A stretch of DNA of 64,000 nt from Monocercomonoides exilis (taxonomy: Eukaryota; Preaxostyla; Oxymonadida; Polymastigidae): NCBI GenBank assembly GCA_001643675.2, contig LSRY02000058.1, forward strand, positions 286,501-350,500. The letters are read 5' to 3'. Of this stretch, positions 1 to 15,609 are shown one piece after another. The position numbers and the translations under genes were made by a program. Numbering within the stretch: the first letter of the stretch is position 1; each line of letters begins with the position of its first letter. The notes beneath the pieces were generated by a model. That model was not told the origin of the DNA. It saw only the letters and a list, made by a program, of their open reading frames with translations, and searched no databases.

Positions 1-1
1 C

Positions 2-5641
<5,640 letters not shown>

Positions 5642-8238
5642 CACTTATTTTATTTTATTTATTTTTTTATGATAATTGTTATTGTTATTTTCCCACTCAA
5701 ATGCGATTTGTTCCATTGTTCACTTTTTGAATATGAAGTGTATAGACTGGCAAAAAGAGATTAAAATATATCTTTTTCTTTTCTTTTCTTTTCTTTCTTT
5801 TTTCATTTTTTTCCTTTTGAATTTTGAATTTTTGTTTCAGTTTGTCTGATTTTCACTCTCAGAAAAAAATTTTAACATCATATGCTTTTTCTTCTTCAAA
5901 ATGAAACTGGATAGGCTGAAGCTTGCAAACTTTGGATTTCCAATGATTTTCTATTGTACATTCTTTGATCCAATCGATAGCTAATTTTGATAAATATCGT
6001 TTATTCCAGTGGTTGCTTCCAAAAAATAATCGATTGAGAGAAGACTTTCCCGCAAAAAAAACGTCATTCAACAGGCCGTTTAGCTGTTTAGGGCATCTTT
6101 CTATGAGAATTGTTTGAAAGAAGCAATCTCATATGCTCTTTTCAAGTGATTTGATTGAATTATTACATCATGGACAATTCCCCCTCCTTAAGGAAATTTT
6201 ATAAATGCTATTATTCCAAATATTAATTCAAAAAAATGAATTATAAATGAAAATGCATTTAAAATAATTTCAAAGCGAATTCTGAAAAAAAAAAAAAAAA
6301 AAGGTCTTATTAATTTGAAAATCAATATTTATCAAATCAAACACATAAACTTGAGCTATGGTCATATAAACATCAAACACTATGATTAAAAAAGTAATAA
6401 TCAGAAAGAAAATCATTGACAGGAAGTCAACTGACATATTCGCTTTCTTTCCTGAAAAGAAGGAAAAAAATCAAATAATGTTAAAAGATAAAAATTGCAC
6501 AACAAATGCATACCAATCTCTAATCGAATGAATGAAAGAGGCAAGTAAAGAATAAATATCAAAATTATTTCGAACCATTTTAAAACAACCGGATATTGGA
6601 GTTGAGAAACTTAAAAAAAAAAACTTATCTTTACGAACATTATAAAGCACTCATACGTTTCAATAAATAGATAGAAATAGTAGCCAAATAATACATCAAT
6701 GAATAATACTTATCATGATATATTAGTATTTGCAATATGACGCTAGAACCCTGAAAAATGAAACCAAACGTGTATAAAAATGATAAAAATGTCATTCCAT
6801 TTTATAATACGGAAAACGATTAATATTTCGTATGTTAAGACGCAAACATTTTTCTTATTTTGCATTTATAATTTATTAAAATATAAGCAAATTTAAACTC
6901 AATCTTTAAATAATTTATTATGGCAAAATTTTTTGCAATTTTGAAATGAGATGCAAAATATTCTTCTAGCATTAATGATTATTTTTATTAATATAATGCG
7001 AACTTCTGTTGTATTAGAATTGTTTAAATGTCTTCTTTGTTCATTGGATTAATTTCACTGAAAATTTCAAATATACATATAGCAATAATAATTATTCAAA
7101 AAATAAGAATATTTTTTCAGACAATTTCTGTTTGCGATCAATCTTTTGCTATCAAAATATTTATTTTTAGAATAAAAATGAAAAAAAAAAAGAATTGTTT
7201 GTTTGAGATCAAAGAAATTGGTAAGATTGAATCAAATTCACAATATTTCGATTACAATTATCATTGAAATGTATCTTGTGATGAAAATCAACTTTTATCA
7301 GCAAAATATTAACACCATTCTGCAATCAGATAGACGCAATTCTTGAAATAGACTTTTTAAAATCGTTTTATGAAAAATAAACTGTTGGTTCGATCAAATT
7401 GAAACTAATAATTTTTTCATTTCTTTCCTCAAAGGCTGAGCCATTGGTTTTATTGAGCTTTCTTTATAAGATCTGCTTTTATTAAGCATCACAATTGGTA
7501 TTGGAATAATTATATATTTGTTTTGCAAGATAAACAATAATGTTTGCGTTTGTCAATTATTTAATTGATATGAAAAGAAACAGCAACTCAATGATCTGAA
7601 TTAACGATTGTCAGAAAGGGAGATTGTAAAGATGGATTTAAGGAGAGCGAACGAACAGAAGGTGAATGGGAACATAACGTACTATTCAAAAAAATAACAC
7701 AAAGAAAGTTTTATTTCCGAAAAAAAGCAAGATTGAATGGATACAAAGCAAACAATAAAATAGAAATAATTATTTTCAACTTAAAATTCAAGTGATGAAT
7801 AATCGCCTTTTTCATCAAAAAATCTATGATCAAACCCTAATAATATTATTTGACAAATTTTTTAATTAGGTTTTCGAAAGGCAATTGGTTTCAATGCCTT
7901 CACAACGAGTGAATTAGGGTATAACGTATATAAAAATATGAACCAAAATTATTGAATAGGGTTTTATTTATCAAAAAAGATAAAAAAACAGGTGTTTTGT
8001 TGATAAAGAATATCAAAAATGGGTAACCAATTTAATTATTCGATTTAGACGTAATTTACCAGTGAAAATATCCCACAAGGACTTATCACTTATTTTGATA
8101 ACGAATATTTACGTTTTTAAAAGCATTTGAAACAGTACGTTTTGTTCCCACTTACCGAACAGAAAAATTTTTAAGTTTGTGTGATTTTGTGAAATTCAAA
8201 ACAGGAAATATTTATTGATTTTATTTCTTTTTTTGAAG
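5642..8238. other. AT-rich intergenic region, no gene seen
   Basis: About 2.6 kb of very AT-rich sequence with only short unrelated reading frames and homopolymer runs. The last ~70 bases should hold exon 1 of family member A. A segment ending GAAAAATTTTTAA before GTTTGT at 8175 resembles the end of exon 1 in sister copies, but its frame has no ATG before a TAA at 8099-8101. Confidence 0.7.
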
Positions 8239-8844
8239 AATTGTTTGGTGAATTGGAGGATTGCAACGAGGATGAACAGAAACAGGAAATCGAAGAAATG
8301 AATGGAGTGATAGAGGAGATGGATAACGAAGAATTCCATTCTATTTTCACGGAAGAGCTGTTCAACAGAACACACCAAATGATTGAAGAAAAGAAAATGT
8401 CGTGGAGGGTGAATATTTTATTGTTGAAAAACATGGGATATTGGAAAAATATGAAAAATATATGGAGTTTCAGCTTAGAAAGATCTTTGTTGAACAAAAG
8501 ATTAATAAAGATGGTTATCAATGAACATAAGGAAAAAGAAGGAGCAAACGAAAAACTTTTGGTTGATCTGTACGAATGCACTCTATCATTGTTAACCTTC
8601 CCTTCATCTAAATTGCTTTCAATTTGTGTACCCTGTCTTCTGAAAGTTGCCTTGAAGAAAGAGGAAAACGAAGAAACAAAAAATGAAGTTGAAATGGCAT
8701 TGCTTGCATTAGGCAATTATGGTTTTGGTGTATGAGCACTTCAATTTTGTTTTTAATACTATTTCTTTTCTTTTCTTTCTTTCTTTCTTTTTTCTTTTCT
8801 TTTCTTTTCTTTTCTTTTCTTTTCTTTTCTTTTCTTTTCTTTTC

Positions 8845-8881
<37 letters not shown>

Positions 8882-9659
8882 TTTTGTAAAAGAAACAGAA
8901 GCAAGAATTGTATTTGAATGAAATCAAAGAAATCATCGAATATCATCAGGAACATAGAAATCTAACACGACTTGCATATCATTGCGCTTGGAAGTTTTTG
9001 ATTCGCAGATTCGATTTCGAAAGAAGCTTGGAAAAAGTTGTGAATGATCTGCATTTTGCTAGAGAAGCAGCTACCGAATTGGAGGAGCTGGTAAGGTTTG
9101 CAAATAGGAGGGAAATGAAGAGGGAAAAGGAGGAAAAGAAACGAAAGAAGAGCTCCTTCTGATAAGTTGGCTCAAAATAGTCTGTTATTACTTATCCGGG
9201 TGTACATTTTGGAATGAAGAATTTTCAGGGCTTGTTGGCAGCATTGTTCAAGTATTAAGAGTGGCAACGGGGAATAATAAAGAAATTCACGAAAAATGCA
9301 GTTATTTGCTTGAAGTTGCAGTGATCAAAGCAAACGTGAAAATTGAAGACTTATTGAAAAGTGGAGCTGTTGATATTGTTTTGGAGGAAGCCATTGAAAT
9401 AAATGTAATAGAACCTCAATTTTTTCATACCCTGATAATTCTTTTGGAAATATCCAAAAGATTGAAAAGAAAGGCAGATGATGAAAATGGAGAGGACGAA
9501 AATGGAGAAGAGATGAGCAGAAAGGTATTTGAAAAGATGGAAGAAGAAGGATACGAAAATTGCATCACAAGCTTTCAGGAAATGCTGACAATTCTTTGTG
9601 AATATTTTCATTTTTCCAATCTATCAAGAAACTCAAGTGATTATCTTGTTCATCTTTGA
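8239..9659 (+). pseudogene. Family member A, charged helical paralogue, frameshifted
   Basis: First of seven paralogues of a family I do not recognise. Exon 2 (8239-8729) encodes ELEDCNEDEQKQEIEEMNG and KKEENEETKNEVEMALLAL. Intron 8730-8892 (donor GTATGA) is swollen by a TTTTC repeat. Exon 3 starts at 8893 and encodes YLNEIKEIIEYHQEHRNLTR. It then runs into TGA at 9160-9162, but the next frame continues the family sequence (WNEEFSGLVGSIVQVLR, then KVFEKMEEEGYENCITSF) to the normal C-terminus at 9659. A single missing base near 9137, in a G/A-rich stretch where sisters read GGAAAGGAAACG, would explain it. No exon 1 with an ATG was found. This is either a young pseudogene or an assembly error. 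Confidence 0.72.
8755..8886. repeat. TTTTC pentamer repeat and T-run in intron of member A
   Basis: TTTTC units run to about 8866 and are followed by a run of T up to 8886. They enlarge this intron to 163 bp, against 58-87 bp at the same position in the sister genes. Confidence 0.93.
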
Positions 9660-9783
9660 AACAACTTTTCGAGCCAATTCAACAAATGGAATCTTCATCC
9701 TTGAAAAGAAGAAGAAAAATGGAATGAAATGGAAATAGAGAATAAGAGAATGCAGATTGCAGCAAATAAACAACCAATGATAA

Positions 9784-10320
9784 ATGAGAAGAAGAAAAGA
9801 GAAGAGAGAAGAAAAGATTTCATTCAAAAGCAGTTTTATTTGGATGAACAATAAGAATATTCAACACAAATTGTGCGTTTTTCATTCTTTTAAATCATTC
9901 TTCTCATTATCGCCTTCTGCTTCTGCTTCCATCTCACTCAAGCAATCATTCACTTGCACAAAATCAGTTTTCATTTCATCAATCAATCCATCTTCTTTTT
10001 CTTCCGCAGTTTCTCGAACATCACCTCTTCCTTCTCAGAATGAACCAGCCAATCTCATTTCGCTCATTTGGAATGAGAATTCATTTGAGAGTCAGAAAGA
10101 TCAGCTTTCAGCTCACATTGCAAAGCCAAAAGGCAAAACCGATGAAAGCATTGAAAAGGAAGCCTGGAAAGAAAACAACACATCTGTTGGTGAGTTGTCT
10201 GCATCTGTATTGCCTGAAGTTTTACCAACTGCAAGTCAAGAATTAGCATCCACTCCAACTTCAAGATTCAAGAATTCTTTTCTTCTGGCTCATTTGCAAT
10301 TGACTGTGAATGTTTCTTGA
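9784..10320 (+). CDS. Possible small Ser-rich ORF in the duplicated spacer
   Basis: Unrecognised product; a likely ATG is at 9843. Visible stretches are SPSASASISLKQSF, EKEAWKENNTSVGELSAS and, at the C-terminus, STPTSRFKNSFLLAHL, ending VNVS before TGA. The inverted copy (about 52340-51730, minus strand) keeps the last ~60 codons and the same stop with few changes, but has a TAG near its start and a frameshift in the middle. That leaves two readings: a decayed small gene, or conserved non-coding flank that happens to be open. No signal peptide or known domain is visible. Confidence 0.28.
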   Translation: MRRRKEKREEKISFKSSFIWMNNKNIQHKLCVFHSFKSFFSLSPSASASISLKQSFTCTKSVFISSINPSSFSSAVSRTSPLPSQNEPANLISLIWNENSFESQKDQLSAHIAKPKGKTDESIEKEAWKENNTSVGELSASVLPEVLPTASQELASTPTSRFKNSFLLAHLQLTVNVS

Positions 10321-10928
10321 TGATTTGGAAAGAGAAATTGGAAACTGAAAAGGAAAGCCAATTCAATGAACGAGAAAGATGGAATGAAAAACACATCCAA
10401 TCAGGGGAGGAAGTGAATATTTGAGAAAGAATGAATATTACGATTGAGGATCAAGAGCTGACACTCCAATCATCAAAAGTGAATTTCTTCTTCCATATGT
10501 TCATACACTTCCGTTGAACACACTTTTTGTGTTTCTGTTGTTTCATTCACTGCATCACTTCAATTTAAACATTTGCGTTTCAAAAAAAGCAGAGAAGAGG
10601 CGACTGAACACAAATAACAAGAAAGAAAATATCATTAATTCTTGAAACTTGCGAGAAGTTGGATATTCGGTGATAATTTTTTCCCCCAAAGAAAAGAAGG
10701 AATCGAATGTTGATGTTTCATATTTTTTTGCTTTACAGAATTTCAAAGAAATGATGAAAATAAAGATATAAAACAAACTTTACGTTTGTTGAATGTAACA
10801 TGATACTGAATGAAAAATAAACAAAAATTTTGAGTTACAGAATAAAAAACATTTCATTCCCTCAGACATTTACACCAGTTGCTGATGATTTATCAGACAA
10901 TCCAATAAAAAATTTCAATTGAGAAAGG

Positions 10929-10948
10929 CTGCAAACAGCCATTTGCAG
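10929..10948 (-). promoter_or_regulatory. Perfect hairpin downstream of member B
   Basis: CTGCAAA and TTTGCAG form a 7-bp stem around a 6-base loop, in a ~170-bp tract conserved downstream of members B and F. It lies about 70 bases past the stop of B and probably in the 3' UTR. The role is unknown. Confidence 0.5.
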
Positions 10949-11015
10949 ATGAAGGAAATAATCAAAATACAAAAATTGAAATTCAGAGAAACAAAATGTG
11001 AAATATCACATTTCC

Positions 11016-12546
11016 TCAAATATTCACAAAATAATCAGAAATATTCAATGACAATTGATAATAAAGTCTTTTGTTAAGAAAACCGATTGTTTCATGAAAG
11101 CTTGTGATGATATCTTCGTATCCTTCTTCTTCCATCTTTTCAAATACCTTCTTTCTGATCTCTTCTCCATTTTCGTCCTCTCCATTTTCATCATCCATCT
11201 TTCCTTCAAATCTTCCTGAAATTGCTAAAACAGCATCCAAACAATTACACACATTTTCATCTTCTAATGTTTGCTGATAAAGTTCTTCAAAAACAACATC
11301 AATTGCCCCACCTTTCAACAAATCATCAACTTTCTCAGGCTCACTTTTTGCTGCAAGTGCTATGGAAAAAATGCAAACACCGCAAATTCTTCCAAGACTA
11401 TCCTTTGCTGCTCGATATAACCCCACAATGCTGCCTATGAACCTAATAAATTCTTCATTCCGCAATTTGCATTGGGATATGTTATCCATAATAATATCAA
11501 ACCATCTCAAGATTACAATCTCTTCTTTCGCTTCTTTTCCTCTTCTTTCCTCTTCTTTCTCTTTCTTCCAATTCACATTTCTTGTCAACTCTTCCAGTTC
11601 CTTTATTGCCTCTCTCACAAAATGCAGTTCATTCATAATTGTATCTTCCAAACTTTTATCATTATCAAGCCTGTTTATCAAAAACTGCCAAGCAGACTGA
11701 TAAGCAAGTCGTGTCAGGTTGCGATGCTCCTGATGGTACAGGATGATCTCTTTGATCTCATTCAGATACAATTCCTCTGATATTTCCTTATAAAAAAAAA
11801 TAAAAAATAAAAACAAGAAAATTTAATAAAATTGGATAAAAATCACATACACAATACCCAAAACCGGTCAAAGCAAGCAAGGCCATTTCCACTTCTTCCT
11901 TTGCTTCTTCGTTTTCCTCTTTGTTTGAAGCAGCTTTCAGAAGATAAGGCAAACGAATTACAAGCAAATTTCCAGGAATCATGCAGTCGAACATCAATGC
12001 ATAGCATTCGCAAACATCAGTAAGAAGCTTTTCATCCTTTTCTTCTTTTTTCTGATCTTCTTCAATCATCATCTTCTCAAATCTTTTGTTCAACAAAGAA
12101 TCTTTAAAAGAATAATGCCAAGCGTTTTTCAACTCTATCCAATACGCAACACGTTTCATCAGCATCCGAACATTTTCCATTCGGATTTTCTTCTCTTCAA
12201 TCATTTCATCGATTTTGTCAAACAGTTCTTTTGTGAAAACGGATTGGAAATTTTCTCTGCGCATCTCTTCCATAATTTTATTCATTTCTAGGATTTTCTG
12301 TTTCTGTTCATTCTCATTGCAATTTTCCACTTTATGAAATATTTCTTTAATAAAAATTGAAAAAGAAATATAAAAAAAATTTTTTTTTCCCCCAAAGTAT
12401 TGAAAGTTCAATCAAGAAAAAAAAATGCTCGAACTTGTAAACTTTTCTGTAAGCTCTGTTTTCAATTCTCCTTCTTCTTTGTCATCACAATCTTCTTCTT
12501 CTTCCTTTTCTTCTTCAACACCACAGACCAAACTTACTTCGTTCAT
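11016..12546 (-). CDS. Family member B, unrecognised charged helical protein (three exons)
   Basis: Complete model of 458 residues. Exon 1 is 12546-12435, starting MNEVSLVCGVEEEKEEEE, acidic, ending TELTEKFT. Intron 1 is 12434-12345 (GTTCGA..AG, phase 1). Exon 2 is 12344-11851, with KIFHKVENCNENEQKQK and SNKEENEEAKEEVEMALLAL. Intron 2 is 11850-11787 (GTATGT..AAG, phase 0). Exon 3 is 11786-11016, with LYLNEIKEIILYHQEHRNLT, HFVREAIKELEEL and KVFEKMEEEGYEDIITSFHE, ending ISDYFVNI. It is Glu/Lys-rich and helical throughout, without membrane segment or signal peptide, so probably cytosolic. The helix pattern could be ARM/HEAT-like; that is inference only. Its closest copy here over the C-terminal half is member D (shared VCNCLD and AISGR). 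Confidence 0.82.
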
Positions 12547-13896
12547 TATGTGTTCTGGGAAAATGAAAGGAATGCCAAATATACAACAAGTTAATCAACA
12601 AATTCAAACATCTTTATTTATCTCCAGAACAGAAAGTTAACAGTGCTGCAACAAATGCTATGCTTTATATCAATCGGAAGCAAAAATGAAAAAGGAAGAA
12701 TAAATGAATTCGCTTGCTGCAAACAAGAATTAATCCAATCTTTTTATTCTTGTTGATCGAACCAACTGATAGTTTATGGGAGATGATTACCAAAAAAAAA
12801 GTCATTTTCTTTTTGAAACAACATCTTTCCAATTTTGGAAATATTATTTCTATTTCATTGAAAAGGATAAATGTTCGGCCACTGACATTTCAAAGAAATA
12901 AAGTTATTTTTTTGCTTATTTAAAAGCTGATTTTGATTGAAGACAAGGGCAACAACGGTTTGTTTGCTTAAAGAATTTTGCAATTATTTTTATCTTTTCT
13001 TTTTTCATTTCCAATTTTAAGATCATTCTCAAGCTTATTGAAGAAGAAAGAATTGATTTGGCAAATACTAATACTGATTTTATTCAAAAGAATGCGATTC
13101 AACAGCAGGTGAAATACCAGAAGAGAAAGGAAAATCACTTTCAAAGCGAAACAAGCAATAAATGCAAACATGTGAAGGATGATTCCAACACCAAAGATTC
13201 ACAGATTCATAATTGATGAAGCAACAACAACAACTGCAACCATTTTCTTTGATGTTTGTCAAAAGCTTTTAATTGCAAAAGTCATTTGATTTCGATTGAA
13301 TGAAGATTGGATGAGGAAGTTAAAATAACCAATCTTCCAAGATGGATTCATCTTTGATTCAAAAGAGCAAATCTTTTTTTTCCCCATTCAGTTGCCAATG
13401 GTGGTGATGATATGAAAAAGAAAAACAATCAAGCGGATAATTCTTGTTGTTTCCATCAGAACGGAGAGAGAGATATTCACATCTTTTTATTGCTCAAAAT
13501 GCCCTTCAGTGTCAAAGTGATCTTCTTTGAGCCAGTCAGAAATTCTTCTTTGGACTTCAATGCTCACATCTGAAATCGATTGCATTTAAAAAGCGAAAGG
13601 ATATCCATTCAAATACGTTATCAATCCTTCATTTTTCTGAAAGCTTTATTGTTATTGAAGCGTTGTAGGTTCATGTGCCTCAATTGTTCAGACGAGAAAG
13701 AGATGCAGAAGCGCTTTCTGAAGAAATTCCAGAAGCAGATTGATGCTTCATTTTTCTTCACATTTATCGCATTCATCCAATTCTCGCGGAGAAATCAAAT
13801 ACAAATATCTTCAAAAACCATTTCCTTTTATTTCGAACTCAACATTCTTCTGGTCAATCAACAGAAAGATTCCATTCTTTTTTCCTCAGCCATTTT
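12547..13896. other. Intergenic; upstream region of member B, otherwise nothing seen
   Basis: The first ~130 bp upstream of B's ATG match the upstream region of member D, including CCAGAACACAT next to the ATG and an ATATAAAGCAT tract. The rest is AT-rich with short unsupported reading frames. Confidence 0.6.
12660..12672 (-). promoter_or_regulatory. TATA-like element upstream of member B
   Basis: On the minus strand GATATAAAGCAT lies ~115-125 bases upstream of B's ATG. Member D has TATATAAAGCAT at a similar distance (about 49541-49552), embedded in otherwise diverged flank. Promoter function is inferred from position and conservation only. Confidence 0.35.
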
Positions 13897-15390
13897 TTAC
13901 CAAACACTCGTCAATAACATTGGAAACAACTTCATTCGTTTTCCCTCCTCCTTTTCTGTTTCGAAGAAAGGAAGAGAGAAAATACAAATAGCACAGAAGA
14001 AAAGGCAGAAGCCAATTTGCACAAGAATGTTATAACTGCAGAGATGAGGACGCATTGTGAAAAGTTCATTTCTTTTGGAATCTTTTGAACATGAATTATT
14101 TTCTGCTGTTATGGAAATGAACGAAGCATAGAGTTGGTTCCTTGTCTTCAGCATTCTTTCAATTTCTTCTTCCTCTTCTTCTTCCACCAATTTCATTATT
14201 CCTCTCTCTTCCTCGAGTTCCTCATTCATCTCCAAACCATCCGTCGATATTTGCACCTGTTCCACATCTTTCCTCACTTCATCTGAACAACCATCTGAAG
14301 TTATCTCCAAAGACCCATCTGCCTCTTCTTCTTCTGCTCTCCTGTTCTCCTGTTGGATGCCATCAGATGGAGAAGAACTACACAATTCTGGTTCTTCTGA
14401 ATGCTGCTTGTCTGCACCCGCCTCAGCCTCTGCCTTCACAAACCTCAGCCGACTCAGCCCAAGCGCCTCCACAACCAGAGGTGCCATCGCTTCTTCCAGC
14501 TTCCCCTGTTTCTCTTTGATTCTCTCCACAAACTTTCTGTGCGCTGTCGGATACCAGCCTTTCTCCTCGTTCCCATCACCTCCCTCTCTCCCTCCATCTT
14601 TGCCTCCATCTTCTTCTCCCTTTTCTTCTCCCTCTTCACCATTCCCATTTCCTTCCTCCACCTCTTCTCTCCCATCTAGCATCGCCAGAGCAATCGCTTC
14701 TGGAAATAGAACCACATCCTCCATCCTCAGCCCCGCAGCCAGCATTCCCTTCTCCACAATCTCCCCCGCTTCACACACTTCAACCCCTCGCCCCATCACT
14801 TCGTCTTCCAGCTTCGCCACCACACTCCTCGACTGTTGTGATCGCCATATTTGCATTGAAGGGTCAAACAGATCGTAGATCGACGGGAACGCATTCACAT
14901 CTGCCGCTGCAAAGATCCGCTTGCTCCCCGACTTCGTGCCCACCGACGCTGCAAGCGACTGAAGCGGCGCCACCAGCGGAACCGAAAGCATCGCCGAAAG
15001 CGCCACATCGTATGCACACACAACAGCCCCATACAGCACCGCCCGCCGAGCCACAACATATCCCCGCAGCGTCTGCAGCGCCCGCGGCGACAGCAGCAGC
15101 TGCAGCGACAGCGGCATGTGCCGCCCATACACCCCAGCTGCCTCAGGCACCACAATCCGCAGCTGTCTCTCGATGTAATCTATCGCTGCAGATGTGGATG
15201 ACGCAGCCACTGCTGAGGCATCTGAATGGTCAATTGTAGTAGCTGATGAAGAAGATGATGGCTGATCATCTTCTGCTGCCTTCTTCTCTTCACTTCTCCG
15301 CCTCCGGAATGGCGAAGTTGATCGGAGGGCTGCTCCAGTTGAAGAAGACGATGAAGACGATGAAGAAGAAGGCGCCGAGCGAAGAAAGAA
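13897..15390 (-). CDS. Uncharacterised protein, main coding exon
   Basis: Not recognised. The frame is open from 15390, next to a CAGTAG that could be an acceptor. It starts with a Ser/Arg-rich segment (FFLRSAPSSSS, RRRRSEEKK), then a conserved-looking, unusually GC-rich helical region: YIERQLRIVVPEAAGVYGRH, LSLQLLLSPRALQTLRGYVV and SIYDLFDPSMQIWRSQQS. A Gly/Glu-rich linker follows (EEGNGNGEEGEEKGEE), then WYPTAHRKFVERIKEKQ and an acidic tail. The last ~60 codons (13897-14080) look like translated AT-rich non-coding sequence, so an intron or earlier end there is likely. The base composition of the core differs sharply from the flanks, which argues for real coding. Confidence 0.6.
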   Translation of the reverse strand, partial: FFLRSAPSSSSSSSSSSTGAALRSTSPFRRRRSEEKKAAEDDQPSSSSSATTIDHSDASAVAASSTSAAIDYIERQLRIVVPEAAGVYGRHMPLSLQLLLSPRALQTLRGYVVARRAVLYGAVVCAYDVALSAMLSVPLVAPLQSLAASVGTKSGSKRIFAAADVNAFPSIYDLFDPSMQIWRSQQSRSVVAKLEDEVMGRGVEVCEAGEIVEKGMLAAGLRMEDVVLFPEAIALAMLDGREEVEEGNGNGEEGEEKGEEDGGKDGGREGGDGNEEKGWYPTAHRKFVERIKEKQGKLEEAMAPLVVEALGLSRLRFVKAEAEAGADKQHSEEPELCSSSPSDGIQQENRRAEEEEADGSLEITSDGCSDEVRKDVEQVQISTDGLEMNEELEEERGIMKLVEEEEEEEIERMLKTRNQLYASFISITAENNSCSKDSKRNELFTMRPHLCSYNILVQIGFCLFFCAICIFSLPFFETEKEEGKRMKLFPMLLTSVW

Positions 15391-15561
15391 CTACTGTACT
15401 TCGAAGGAAACAAGAAGCTTTTTCAGACACCCCACCACGTCTGCAGGCAGCTCCATCGGTGACGCAAACGCAATATCCATATTCGGATCAGAAAGATCAA
15501 CCAGTAGAGAAAGCTCGCTGTTTTCAAGTGGAGGGAAAAGGATGGAAAAAAGTTTCTTCAG
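15391..15561 (-). CDS. Possible upstream exon of the uncharacterised gene
   Basis: After an acceptor-like CTGAAG (about 15562-15567, minus strand) the frame reads KLFSILFPPLENSELSLLV, NMDIAFASPMELPADVV and GCLKKLLVSFEVQ, then TAG at 15393-15391, in the same frame as the main exon. The composition suits coding. Either an intron with an unseen donor removes the TAG, or this is the end of a separate small gene, or a nonsense mutation split one gene. No initiator exon was identified upstream. Confidence 0.42.
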   Translation of the reverse strand: MKKLFSILFPPLENSELSLLVDLSDPNMDIAFASPMELPADVVGCLKKLLVSFEVQ

Positions 15562-15609
15562 GTGAGGAGTTGAAATGAGAAGAAAAAAGGGAAGAAGGAG
15601 CAAAATCAA

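Larger units (their letters stand above)
9660..11015. other. Duplicated spacer between convergent members A and B
   Basis: The spacer is matched in inverted orientation by 51160-52374. Clear shared tracts include the segment around 10640-10720 (GGATATTCGGTGATAATTTT), matched near 51365-51390, and a Ser-rich reading frame. The part at 10850-11015 instead matches the 3' flank of member F (58453-58630), including a perfect hairpin. Confidence 0.8.

Noticed and set aside
15391-15393. In-frame TAG as evidence for a reassigned stop codon (as reported in some oxymonads)
   Set aside because: Conserved genes here (LeuRS, glycerol kinase, PUF, TPR) contain no internal TAG/TAA at conserved Gln positions and end at TAA, TAG or TGA normally, so the standard code fits.
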